Source: CAYZJV01 sp964478945
Lineage (GTDB): Bacteria > Spirochaetota > Spirochaetia > Sphaerochaetales > Sphaerochaetaceae
Reading direction: 5' to 3'
DNA length: 64,000 bases
NCBI GenBank assembly: GCA_964478945.1
Contig: CAYZJV010000005.1
Span: 1 to 64,000, forward strand
Shown: positions 16,668-24,243 of the stretch, piece after piece
How the letters are laid out: each line of letters begins with the position of its first letter
Position numbering within the stretch: the first letter of the stretch is position 1
Translations under genes and position numbers: made by a program
Notes under the pieces: model-generated
The model's database searches: none
Told to the model about the DNA's origin: nothing
The model's input: the letters and a program-made list of their open reading frames with translations, nothing else

Positions 16668-17986
16668 TTCTTCTCCTTTCCGAGGGTGTGCAATCTTACC
16701 CGTACCGCAGCGGCATGGGCATCGAGCTTTTCGGCCTTTGCCATGGTCTCAATGGTGGGACCAAGCGATCGCAGTCCGCGCTGCGTAATCCGTTGGAAGG
16801 TGATCTTCTTCAGGAAACTATCGAGTGAAACCCCGCTATGGGAACGAGCCCATCCGGAGGTGGGCAGTGTGTGGTTCGTGCCCGAAGCATAATCACCGGC
16901 CGATTCGCATGAATACATACCGAGGAATACCGATCCTGCATTCACCACCCGACGTTCGAGTTCCACGAAATTGGAAATATTGATGATGAGGTGCTCCGGA
17001 GCATATCGATTCACCACCTCTGCACAAAGATCCATGGATGTAACAATGACCGCCTTCGCATACTTCAATGAGTGCTCAATGACTTCAATCCGATTCAAGC
17101 TCTTCATCTGTTCGGACATCTTCTGCTCAACCCGATCGACCAGAGCTTCTCCAGCAACAACATCATCCGAGAGCACCACGAGGATCACTTGGCTATCGGG
17201 ACCATGTTCGGCTTGGCTCAGCATATCGGCCGCGGCAAAGTCGGGATTGCTCTTGGAATCGATCACCACCATGACCTCCGAGGGTCCTGCCGGCATATCG
17301 ATCGCACAGCGGTAACCTGCCACTTGTTGCTTGGCTTCGGTGACAAATCGGTTGCCAGGACCGAATATCTTATCCACAGCGGGTACCGATTCCGTTCCGA
17401 AGGCAAGAGCGGCGATAGCTTGTGCTCCACCGCTGGCGATCACCTTCGTCACTCCGCTGATCGACGCCGCATACAGTATCGCGGGATCGATCGTTCCATC
17501 CGGACGAGGCGGAGTACAAAGCACGATTTCCCCGCAACCGGCGATCCGGGCGGGAACGGCAAGCATGAGCACAGTGGAGAAAAGAGGTGCGCTTCCACCC
17601 GGGATATATAGTCCCACCCTCTTCAAGGGAACACTCTTGCGCCAACAGTAGACTCCCGGTTCGGTCTCGACCCGCTCATCGGTGGGTTTCTGGGCCCGAT
17701 GGAACCGTTCGATATTCTCCTTGGCTCTTCCTATCGCCATCCGCAGATCTTCATCAACATCAGCTTTTGCTTTTTCCATGGTCTCCGACGAAACCACCAC
17801 CGACTGCAATTGGGCTCCATCGAACTGTCTCGCATACGCGATGAGTGCTCCATCGCCTTGTTCCCTCACCATCTCGATGATATGGGAGACTGAATCGGCT
17901 ACCGATGCCGAATCCATATCCGGACGTGCGAGAAGCTGCTCAATGGACAGCACCTCCGGATCGACAATCCTTTCGATACGACTCAT
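16664..17986 (-). CDS. hisD: histidinol dehydrogenase
   Basis: A 440-residue zinc enzyme that makes histidine from histidinol in two NAD-linked steps. Family motifs include YIPGGSAPLFSTVLM, the DKIFGPGNRFV segment, MPAGPSE, the Gln-His zinc ligands in LSQAEHGPDSQ, and ASGTNHTLPT. The frame reaches 18100 inside hisG, but GAAGGAG before ATG 17984-17986 fixes the start. It follows hisG by 13 nt and overlaps hisC by 4 nt. Confidence 0.95.
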   Translation of the reverse strand: MSRIERIVDPEVLSIEQLLARPDMDSASVADSVSHIIEMVREQGDGALIAYARQFDGAQLQSVVVSSETMEKAKADVDEDLRMAIGRAKENIERFHRAQKPTDERVETEPGVYCWRKSVPLKRVGLYIPGGSAPLFSTVLMLAVPARIAGCGEIVLCTPPRPDGTIDPAILYAASISGVTKVIASGGAQAIAALAFGTESVPAVDKIFGPGNRFVTEAKQQVAGYRCAIDMPAGPSEVMVVIDSKSNPDFAAADMLSQAEHGPDSQVILVVLSDDVVAGEALVDRVEQKMSEQMKSLNRIEVIEHSLKYAKAVIVTSMDLCAEVVNRYAPEHLIINISNFVELERRVVNAGSVFLGMYSCESAGDYASGTNHTLPTSGWARSHSGVSLDSFLKKITFQRITQRGLRSLGPTIETMAKAEKLDAHAAAVRVRLHTLGKEKK

Positions 17987-17999
17987 TGGTTGCTCCTTC

Positions 18000-18860
18000 T
18001 CAATCGGCCATCTTCTCGATGGCAGTGACCAATATTCCTTGTGCACCAAGGGCCTTGAGTTGTTCCAACACATCCCAGAACCGTGATTCCTGGACCACAC
18101 TCTGCACTGCGCACCATGCAGTATCCAACAAGGGGGTGACCGTCGGGCTTTTCATACCGCCTATGATGGAAGCAGCCTCATCCAAATGTTCCTTCGGCAG
18201 ATTGAACATGATGTACTTGTAGTCGTTGGCACGCATGACCGCATCTATGCGCAACATCAGTCTATCCAAGATGGTCCGTTTCTCCTCCGACAATCCCGGA
18301 TGGGCGATCATGATCGCACTGGAATGGTAGATCGCCTCCACTTCCCGCAAGCCATTGCTGGCCAAGGTGGCTCCGGTACTCACCAAATCACAGATGGCAT
18401 CGGCAACTCCGATCGATGGGGTGATCTCGACCGATCCCGAGATCTCGTAGATACGGGCTTCGACCTTGGCCTCCCTCAGCTTCTTGGAGAGAATTCCCGG
18501 ATAGCTCGTAGCGATCCGCTTTCCTTCCAATGAGGCGAGTCCATCGTAGTGGAAGTCATTGGGAACCGCGATGGATAGACGACACTTCGAAAACCCCAAG
18601 TCCTTGATCACATCGAGAGGAAGGTCCTGTTCATCGAATTCATTGCGTCCCACGATCCCGATATCGGCAACTCCATCCTGGACATAACGGGGAATGTCGT
18701 CGTCCCTGAGGTAGAGGAATTCGATCGGGAAATTGTCGGCCTCCTCCTTGAGTAGACGGGAGTCGGAACCGAACCGTATGCCGCAATCGGTGATGATCTT
18801 GAGTGACTTTTCACTCAAACGTCCGCTCTTTTGTACCGCGATCCTCAGGCGTGTTTCCAT
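18000..18860 (-). CDS. hisG: ATP phosphoribosyltransferase, long form
   Basis: A 286-residue long-form HisG. The catalytic domains cover about 1-205, with RLRIAVQKSGRLSE at the N-terminus, DIGIVGRNEF, and the PRPP loop DLVSTGATLASNGL. The last ~80 residues form the ACT-like regulatory domain (IMFNLPKEHLDEAASIIGG...SPTV.PL) that binds histidine. The long form needs no HisZ, and none is present. It catalyses the first, feedback-inhibited step. GGAGGAATGACAC precedes the ATG. It is preceded by the attenuator, so it is controlled both by histidine at the protein level and at transcription. Confidence 0.94.
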   Translation of the reverse strand: METRLRIAVQKSGRLSEKSLKIITDCGIRFGSDSRLLKEEADNFPIEFLYLRDDDIPRYVQDGVADIGIVGRNEFDEQDLPLDVIKDLGFSKCRLSIAVPNDFHYDGLASLEGKRIATSYPGILSKKLREAKVEARIYEISGSVEITPSIGVADAICDLVSTGATLASNGLREVEAIYHSSAIMIAHPGLSEEKRTILDRLMLRIDAVMRANDYKYIMFNLPKEHLDEAASIIGGMKSPTVTPLLDTAWCAVQSVVQESRFWDVLEQLKALGAQGILVTAIEKMAD

Positions 18861-18880
18861 GTGTCATTCCTCCAAATAGC

Positions 18881-18905
18881 AAAAAAGCTCCGCAAAATGC
18901 GGAGC
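18881..18905 (-). terminator. his attenuator terminator
   Basis: On the minus strand GCTCCGCA (18898-18905) pairs with TGCGGAGC (18887-18894) around a 3-nt loop and is followed by six T residues (18886-18881). It is a textbook intrinsic terminator, about 20 nt before hisG. It must be bypassed for expression of the his genes. Confidence 0.93.
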
Positions 18906-18975
18906 AGTACCTACAGGTTCCAATGCACACGCATTCCATCAGTTGTCCATATCGTGGTGATGGTGATGGTGTGCA
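18881..18975 (-). promoter_or_regulatory. his operon attenuator with alternative RNA pairings
   Basis: Three competing stems are visible in the minus-strand RNA. Region 1 (18969-18975, TGCACAC, inside the leader codons) pairs with region 2 (18924-18930, GTGTGCA). Region 2's other part (18930-18935, AATGCG) pairs with region 3 (18896-18901, CGCATT), which also forms the terminator with region 4. If the ribosome stalls on the six His codons, region 1 is covered, 2:3 forms and the terminator is prevented. If not, 1:2 and 3:4 form and transcription stops. This is the enteric his attenuation logic, read from the sequence. Confidence 0.88.
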
Positions 18976-18989
18976 ATCATTCTTTTCAT
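18939..18989 (-). CDS. hisL: histidine leader peptide, 16 residues with six consecutive His
   Basis: The peptide is MKRMIAHHHHHHDMDN. The His codons (CAC/CAT, 18954-18971) form an uninterrupted run, and the stop at 18939-18941 lies just before the antiterminator region. It acts as a sensor for charged His-tRNA. It is too short to be found by ordinary gene callers. The ATG has only an AGG as possible ribosome-binding site, and the predicted promoter would start transcription at or near this ATG, so translation may begin on a leaderless RNA. Confidence comes from the run of His plus the downstream attenuator. Confidence 0.92.
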   Translation of the reverse strand: MKRMIAHHHHHHDMDN

Positions 18990-18995
18990 GCGTTG

Positions 18996-19024
18996 AGCCT
19001 ATCGAACGACCTTGGAAGTGTCAA
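18996..19024 (-). promoter_or_regulatory. his operon promoter
   Basis: On the minus strand a perfect TTGACA (19019-19024) is followed after 17 nt by TAGGCT (18996-19001). The predicted start is near 18989, the first base of the leader peptide codon. The -35 box sits at the 3' end of the upstream DUF308 gene. Confidence 0.6.
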
Positions 19025-19028
19025 TAGC

Positions 19029-19613
19029 TTACCGATCGTCCTCCACCTCGACATCCACGGCTTCCACTGTCGCTCCACCACGATTTCTGAATATGATCGC
19101 AAGCAGTGCCAATGTAAGTCCTACAATGAGTACTGTGATTCCAAGAATCGTCACCAACAGATTCGCCACATCACGGGGAAAGAGGAACAACACCACCGCG
19201 AACAAAAGCGATACGATACCTTCGGTCACCAATGGAGCTGCGGGAAATCCCGCCGATTTCACCGCAATCGAGTCGATGAACACCACCACGGCCGAAAGCA
19301 CCAACTGGGCTCCCAGGATATAGATGATGGTGGTCCACACTGCTCCTCCCGTTGCCAATGGCATGATAATGGCGAGCGTGCCTACCACTATTCCCAACAC
19401 TCCCTTCACAAGGGTAGTACCGTGGTTGAACTTGCCGAATGAATATTTCGGCATGGTCGCAAGGGAAATGATGCCGGTGACGAGCGCAAGTACTCCCAAT
19501 GCGATGACGAGAATCTGTTTGAACAGATCCTGTCGTGCCAGTATGAAGATTCCGATAATGACCACCAGGATGGCGATGACCAGTTGCACAATCCAACGGC
19601 CTTTGACTTTCAT
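19029..19613 (-). CDS. DUF308/HdeD-like membrane protein
   Basis: A 194-residue protein with six hydrophobic segments arranged in pairs, as in HdeD/DUF308 proteins: about 10-27, 33-50, 65-83, 89-108, 122-140 and 148-167, then an acidic tail ending in VEVEDDR. HdeD is linked to acid resistance in enterics, but the role of relatives is unknown. A frame extends to 19712, but GGAGGAACC ahead of ATG 19611-19613 sets the start. It is divergent from the HAD gene and just upstream of the his operon promoter. Confidence 0.75.
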   Translation of the reverse strand: MKVKGRWIVQLVIAILVVIIGIFILARQDLFKQILVIALGVLALVTGIISLATMPKYSFGKFNHGTTLVKGVLGIVVGTLAIIMPLATGGAVWTTIIYILGAQLVLSAVVVFIDSIAVKSAGFPAAPLVTEGIVSLLFAVVLFLFPRDVANLLVTILGITVLIVGLTLALLAIIFRNRGGATVEAVDVEVEDDR

Positions 19614-19632
19614 ATGGGTTCCTCCTGCGAAA

Positions 19633-19658
19633 CGGGAGACGTTGCACTCGATCTCCCG
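19633..19658. promoter_or_regulatory. 7-bp inverted repeat between divergent promoters
   Basis: CGGGAGA (19633-19639) and TCTCCCG (19652-19658) are exact reverse complements with a 12-nt spacer. The site overlaps the -35 of the rightward promoter and lies in the 5' leader of the DUF308 mRNA, so it could be an operator or a leader hairpin. Confidence 0.4.
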
Positions 19659-19670
19659 ACTCGCTATAGT
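19642..19670 (+). promoter_or_regulatory. promoter of the HAD phosphatase gene
   Basis: TTGCAC (19642-19647), 17-nt spacer, TATAGT (19665-19670), followed by the AAGGAA ribosome-binding site and the ATG at 19712. Confidence 0.5.
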
Positions 19671-19673
19671 GGC

Positions 19674-19702
19674 AGTATCACCTTTTTCCACGACGATGTA
19701 AA
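19674..19702 (-). promoter_or_regulatory. promoter of the DUF308 gene
   Basis: On the minus strand TTTACA (19697-19702), 17-nt spacer, GATACT (19674-19679). It lies just beyond, and points away from, the promoter of the HAD gene. Confidence 0.45.
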
Positions 19703-19711
19703 GGAAATGCA

Positions 19712-20431
19712 ATGTACGATCATCTCTTCTTCGATGCGGACGGAACTCTTTTCGATTTCATGGCAGCCGAACGGTGGGCCCTTTCAAGAGTCTTCAACGA
19801 GGTGGGAATACCCGCCAACGACGACTCTCTGGCTACCTATAGTCGCATAAACAACGGCATATGGCTCGAATTCGAGCAGGGGATCATCGGTATGACCGAG
19901 TTGAAGACCGAACGTTTCAGGCGTTTCTTCACCCGTTATGGAGTATCGGGCAATCCTCACGCAACCGCCCATAGATACACTGAAATCCTCGGAGAATCGA
20001 GCCACCTGTATGACGATGCGATCGAGGTGCTCGATGCAATTGAAAAGAGGGGTATTCCGATGTCGCTCATCACCAATGGCATCTCCACTGTGCAGAGGGG
20101 GAGATTGGAGGCCACCGGTACCCGCCACTACTTCATGGCCATCATCATCAGTGAAGAGATAGGAATCCAGAAACCCCACCCCGACTATTTCAAAAAAGCC
20201 AAGGAATTGGTGGTTGCGGCAGGTGGCAGCGCCGATCATCCCCTGATTATCGGCGACAGTCCCACCAGCGATATCAAAGGGGGCTTGGATTCGGGAATAG
20301 ACACCTGCTGGGTGAATCGTTTCTCCATGGAGAAGGATCCTGAACTACCCGCGACGTACGAGATAACCCGACTGGAGGAGTTATTGGGGATCCTGGACGA
20401 TCTCAACCAACTCCACATCAAAGATAAGTAG
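19712..20431 (+). CDS. HAD-superfamily hydrolase, YjjG-like nucleotidase
   Basis: A 239-residue HAD phosphatase. Motif I is FFDADGTLFDF (D8 nucleophile, D10 acid), motif II is the Thr/Ser in SLITNGIS, the lysine is in QKPHPDYFKKA, and motif IV is GDSPTSDIKGG. The cap insert of about 70 residues and the WVNRF... ending resemble YjjG-type nucleoside 5'-monophosphatases that remove non-canonical pyrimidines, though other HAD roles are possible. AAAGGAAA precedes the ATG. Its last 51 nt overlap the end of the FKBP gene on the other strand. Confidence 0.8.
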   Translation: MYDHLFFDADGTLFDFMAAERWALSRVFNEVGIPANDDSLATYSRINNGIWLEFEQGIIGMTELKTERFRRFFTRYGVSGNPHATAHRYTEILGESSHLYDDAIEVLDAIEKRGIPMSLITNGISTVQRGRLEATGTRHYFMAIIISEEIGIQKPHPDYFKKAKELVVAAGGSADHPLIIGDSPTSDIKGGLDSGIDTCWVNRFSMEKDPELPATYEITRLEELLGILDDLNQLHIKDK

Positions 20432-21232
20432 TGTGTTCGGCTCTATCCTGGTGGAACCCTCCGCACCATATCCCAGATCAGGGTGCACATAGAATCTGAA
20501 ACGAGAACCCACGGGCATCAACAGCAGCCCTTCGCGAAAGCCCGGTATCATGGAGGAAAGGTCGAATGTACTCGGGATCCCCCGAATCGAAGCATCACCT
20601 TCCCTGCCATCGAGATAGGTCAAGCGATAGTTCACCCGTACGGTATCTTGTTCCGAAGGCTTCTCTCCTTCGGAGTCCTCCACGACTTCATATTGCAGCC
20701 CACTGGCAGTGGTCACCACACCTTCCCGTTTTCCGTTCACCGCAAGGAAACTCTCCGCATCCTCCAAGTTCTTCTGCGCCAGCTCTTCCAAACGACGCGC
20801 TGCTTCGGTGATCAATTTGTCCTGATACTCATAGAGCACGGTATTCATCATACTCTCATCGATGAGGGGAACGGCCTCCAGACCGGCGTCATAGGCTCCA
20901 CGTGCGAAATAGAGGGGATCGAGGTCCTGGACATCCCGCATCGCGGTCGCCATCAACAAATATCCATAGGTATAACTGAATCGTTGATCCAAGGTCTCGG
21001 GTTCGGGAAGCTGTTCCATCACCGATGGTGTCGGTTCATCGGACTCCACCACAGGAGCCGGTTCCGAAACCTCGGGCACGATATCCACCGGTTGTACGAT
21101 TGTATTGGGTGTCGCCTCTTCACGAGGTAATTCCCGAGCTCCACATCCCACCGACACCAGTATGCTGTAGGTCAACAAGACCACTAGGGGAAACAGATGA
21201 ACAGGAATTCTTCTATTCAACCGATCGACCAT
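20381..21232 (-). CDS. FKBP-type peptidyl-prolyl isomerase lipoprotein
   Basis: A 283-residue exported FKBP of the Mip/FkpA type. The N-terminus is a lipoprotein signal with hydrophobic core and lipobox VSVGC (C30), then a Pro/Glu-rich linker (about 35-75). An alpha-helical dimerisation region spans about 80-165, and the FKBP fold about 170-280, with GLQYEVVEDSEG, VRVNYRLTYLDG, F..S..IPGF.E.L, and a closing YG..G....I.PN.LL.F.VEL. It should fold proteins in the periplasm. The gene converges on the HAD gene with a 51-bp overlap. Confidence 0.88.
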   Translation of the reverse strand: MVDRLNRRIPVHLFPLVVLLTYSILVSVGCGARELPREEATPNTIVQPVDIVPEVSEPAPVVESDEPTPSVMEQLPEPETLDQRFSYTYGYLLMATAMRDVQDLDPLYFARGAYDAGLEAVPLIDESMMNTVLYEYQDKLITEAARRLEELAQKNLEDAESFLAVNGKREGVVTTASGLQYEVVEDSEGEKPSEQDTVRVNYRLTYLDGREGDASIRGIPSTFDLSSMIPGFREGLLLMPVGSRFRFYVHPDLGYGAEGSTRIEPNTLLIFDVELVEIVQDPQ

Positions 21233-21386
21233 GCATCCACATCCTTTCCCCCAACCCCATTCACTGATGGTAAACGTAAAGTCGGTATACGTCCACCATA
21301 AAATGAAAGGATTGCACTTCTTTACCTATAGAGCTGCGTTTGGGATATGCATCGTGCATCAGGTGATTGTCGCTCCTCCGTTGGAG

Positions 21387-21911
21387 CTATCGATCGAACA
21401 CCGATTTCCCAGTCGAATCCATTCCCACGATAACCGGAAAATCGGCAATCTCCAGCCTCACAAGCGCCTCGGGACCCAATTCTTCGAAGGCAACCGTCTC
21501 CATCACAAGAACCTTGGATGCATAGAGAGCTCCGCAGCCGCCGAACGCTACGAAATAGAGCCCCCGGTGTCGCCGTATCGCATCTGAAACCGCAATCGAG
21601 CGAGGCCCTTTGCCGATGGTGGCCACAAGCCCCGCATCCATGAGTGTGGGAGTGAAGGGATCCATCCTTGATGAGGTGGTGGGGCCACAGGAACCGATGA
21701 CCTTTCCTTCAGGGGTAGCGGCAGGACCCATGTAGTAGATGGTTTCACCTTGTAGGGACACCGGCAATGGAGCACCTGCGGCCAACAATTCGGTCAATTT
21801 TCTGTGGACCTGATCCCTTCCGACCAGAAGTGTACCGTAAAGGGCCACCCGATCGTAGGCATGCAGTGATTCGATCGTAGGACGATCCAACGGAAGCTCC
21901 ACTCTACGCAT
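21387..21911 (-). CDS. class I (Fe-S) fumarase, beta subunit
   Basis: A 174-residue protein matching the C-terminal domain of class I fumarases/tartrate dehydratases (Fumerase_C). Recognisable parts are DRVALYGTLLVGRDQVHRKL, YYMGPA, the IGSCGPTTSSRMD loop that helps bind substrate, and FGGCGALYASK. With the alpha protein it makes the two-subunit fumarate hydratase that interconverts fumarate and malate. The start overlaps the alpha stop by 8 nt. A tartrate or other hydratase cannot be excluded from sequence alone. Confidence 0.88.
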   Translation of the reverse strand: MRRVELPLDRPTIESLHAYDRVALYGTLLVGRDQVHRKLTELLAAGAPLPVSLQGETIYYMGPAATPEGKVIGSCGPTTSSRMDPFTPTLMDAGLVATIGKGPRSIAVSDAIRRHRGLYFVAFGGCGALYASKVLVMETVAFEELGPEALVRLEIADFPVIVGMDSTGKSVFDR

Positions 21912-22812
21912 GTTCTCCTCCCTCGATTTCCACTACGGCCTTCCTGTCGGCCCAACAACTGATGGAGATTGCCAAAGGGAGTCCCGCGATATGGGTCGGT
22001 TCATATTCCACAGCCACCGCCAATGCGGTGAAGGGTCCACCAAATCCTCCAGGTCCGACATGGGTATCGTTCACCGCCCGTTCCATCCTTTGCTCCAATG
22101 CGGCATAGCGTGGATCCGGATGGGGCTCTCCCACCGGTCTGCACAACGCTCTCTTGGAAAGTTGGCCTGCCCGTTCAGCGGTTCCGCCAAGTCCTACTCC
22201 GACTACAATCGGAGGACAGGGCTTTCCTCCCGCCGACTGTACCGCACGTACCACGGCTTCGAGCACTTGCTCCTCCTGTGCAGTCGGGTTCAGCATATGT
22301 AGGGAGGAACAGTTTTCACTTCCGAATCCTTTCAACATTGCCCGTATCGTGATCCCTCCTGTTGGTTTGGTGAACCAATGGATCACCGGGGGAAGGTTTG
22401 TGCCGGTATTTTTTCGTTCGAACAGCGGTTCAAAGACCACCGAGTTTCTAAAATTGCCTATCTTGACCGCTTCTTGTACACTTCTATGCAAAATCTGCTC
22501 GATCATATGCATTCCAAAGGGTGCTTTGGGACCCATTTCCACAAAGAAGACCACCATGCCGGTGTCTTGGCACATGGGCAATCGGGTCTTCCCCGACAGT
22601 TCCAGATTCTCTCGAATCATCGCCAACACATCCGCTGAAGCTGCATAGGAGTCCCTACGTGGATCATCATCGGACAATCGACGCAACTCCAAATTGGTTT
22701 GTTCTTCCATCGCTTCCAATTTGCTTACCAAAGAGGGTTCCAGATGGGTTGCCGCATGCAACAACGCATCACGCACCTTGTGTTGCACATATTCAATTGT
22801 CGGTGTCGCCAT
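21904..22812 (-). CDS. class I (Fe-S) fumarase, alpha subunit
   Basis: A 302-residue Fumerase-family alpha chain. The three cluster cysteines of the 4Fe-4S site are expected in CQDTGMVVFF, the segment GSENCSSLHML, and CPPIVVGVGLGGTAE; all three are present. The cluster binds substrate directly. GAGGATTAC precedes the ATG. It overlaps the VanZ-like gene by 20 nt upstream and the beta gene by 8 nt downstream. It is the second-last gene of the long glpK-fum gene string. Confidence 0.9.
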   Translation of the reverse strand: MATPTIEYVQHKVRDALLHAATHLEPSLVSKLEAMEEQTNLELRRLSDDDPRRDSYAASADVLAMIRENLELSGKTRLPMCQDTGMVVFFVEMGPKAPFGMHMIEQILHRSVQEAVKIGNFRNSVVFEPLFERKNTGTNLPPVIHWFTKPTGGITIRAMLKGFGSENCSSLHMLNPTAQEEQVLEAVVRAVQSAGGKPCPPIVVGVGLGGTAERAGQLSKRALCRPVGEPHPDPRYAALEQRMERAVNDTHVGPGGFGGPFTALAVAVEYEPTHIAGLPLAISISCWADRKAVVEIEGGEHA

Positions 22813-23248
22813 GTAATCCTCCTCGTCCTTCGAGAGATAGGGCTATGCCCATGGAGATGAGTGCGAATAGTATCCCCACCAAAGTTCCGACCACTTCCGC
22901 TACAATATCGAGCATTTCGAAGCTTCTGCCGAAGAACGGTTGCACGATTTCGATGATTGTCCCCAATACTATCGAGATGCCCAAAACCAAGGGAACCCTC
23001 CACCCGTTCTCCTTGAGCATTGAAGTGAATGATGTGGGGACATGGCGACCGGAGAGGGCGAATTGGAGAAAACATCCCAAGGCGGTATAGGCAAGCGCAT
23101 GTGCTCCCTTGTCGCCTATGAGGGGATACCATGTGGTTGAAGAGAGGTTCTCACCAGGGGTAAGACTCAAGATGGTGATGGTCAACATAACCACAGGAGT
23201 GAGCACCATCCCCAATATTCGGGTGTATCGATAGGCATGTAGCGTCAT
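22793..23248 (-). CDS. VanZ-like membrane protein
   Basis: A 151-residue membrane protein of the VanZ-like family with four hydrophobic segments. The family marks are the Asp/Lys-His segment GDKGAHALAYTALGCF and the later EIVQPFF.RSFE..DI..E..G, with GTLVG close to the C-terminus. VanZ gives low-level teicoplanin resistance in enterococci, but most relatives have unknown functions. It starts with an ATGA overlap on the radical SAM gene. Confidence 0.78.
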   Translation of the reverse strand: MTLHAYRYTRILGMVLTPVVMLTITILSLTPGENLSSTTWYPLIGDKGAHALAYTALGCFLQFALSGRHVPTSFTSMLKENGWRVPLVLGISIVLGTIIEIVQPFFGRSFEMLDIVAEVVGTLVGILFALISMGIALSLEGRGGLHGDTDN

Positions 23249-24243
23249 GACAAGTCTCCTTGCGTGATGTCGAGCAGGTCCATATGGGTTCGTAATTCGG
23301 AAAGGAAAATATTCTTGTCACCGAAGTCACGTGGAGCGGCCAAACGGTGGGAAGGAGTATCGCTTGTGAACCTTTGGATCACGATGTTGGATGGGATGTG
23401 GCGCAGCAGCAGCACAGTGTTCGCCAGATGTTCGGCTCTTGTGGAGATATGGAACCGAGATTCCCTATACATCTCGTACAGGCGGGTTCCTGCCACCACG
23501 TGCAGGTTGTGGATCTTGAGCGCCTCCACCTTGGTGCTTGCGATCACATCGGCCGTCTTGAGAATATGGGATTCCTTTTCAAAGGGAAATCCAAGGATCA
23601 CATGTGTACACACTTCAAGTCCCGCCGCATGTAAGCGTTCGGTCGCATCACGATACCCCTCCACCGTATGCCCTCTTCCTATCCATCGAAGGGTTTCGTC
23701 GTTTCCACTCTGCAAGCCCAATTCAACCCATACGGCATCCACACGATCCTTATAGGAGGCGAGCAGTTCCACCACTTTGTTGTCGAGACAATCGGGTCGG
23801 GTACTGATGATGAGCTCCCTGTAGTCCCCTGTGGATAGCGCATGGTCGTACAATGCCTGCAACACATCCAAGGAGTCGTAGGTATTGGTGAATGCTTGGA
23901 AATAGATGCTGCGGGCACTGCCTGGATAGCGTTCATCGAGGAATTTCGTTCCACGGGCGATCTGTTTTGTAAGGGAGGCCTTGCGCTCTTCAAGCGCTAG
24001 TGGTGCAAAGTCATCCGCCACATCATCGATATTCTCTACAAACGCGCTCTTTCTGGTATAGCCACTCTCTTGTTTTCGCTGGTAGGCGGCCGACGATCCC
24101 TTGGCATCGCAATAGATGCACCCACCGGTTCTCCCAGCGTTTCTGTTGGGACAGGTAAACCCACCATCGACACCAATTCTGTAGACAGGTTGTCCATACC
24201 GTTCGATAAGGTATGTTTTGTAGGAACGCCATCGTTCGGTCAT
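23245..24243 (-). CDS. TIGR01212-type radical SAM protein (YhcC-like)
   Basis: A 332-residue radical SAM protein. The cluster motif is C-x13-C-x2-C-like: GFTCPNRNAGRTGGCIYCDA, with the Cys spaced more widely than in the classical CX3CX2C, as is typical of the YhcC/TIGR01212 family. The segment YFQAFTNTYD, and the ISTRPDCLD and GLQSGNDETLRWIGRGH elements, complete the TIM barrel. The reaction is unknown. The start overlaps the patatin stop by one base, and the end overlaps VanZ by ATGA. Confidence 0.9.
   Translation of the reverse strand: MTERWRSYKTYLIERYGQPVYRIGVDGGFTCPNRNAGRTGGCIYCDAKGSSAAYQRKQESGYTRKSAFVENIDDVADDFAPLALEERKASLTKQIARGTKFLDERYPGSARSIYFQAFTNTYDSLDVLQALYDHALSTGDYRELIISTRPDCLDNKVVELLASYKDRVDAVWVELGLQSGNDETLRWIGRGHTVEGYRDATERLHAAGLEVCTHVILGFPFEKESHILKTADVIASTKVEALKIHNLHVVAGTRLYEMYRESRFHISTRAEHLANTVLLLRHIPSNIVIQRFTSDTPSHRLAAPRDFGDKNIFLSELRTHMDLLDITQGDLS

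Noticed and set aside
18941..18990. His run at 18954-18971 as a cloned His-tag or a simple low-complexity repeat
   Set aside because: It lies in a short frame with start and stop, next to hisG, with matching attenuator stems, so a leader peptide explains it better.
21372..21387. Small GCTCC/GGAGC stem at the end of the fumarase beta gene as terminator
   Set aside because: Only 5 bp, overlaps the stop codon and has no T run.
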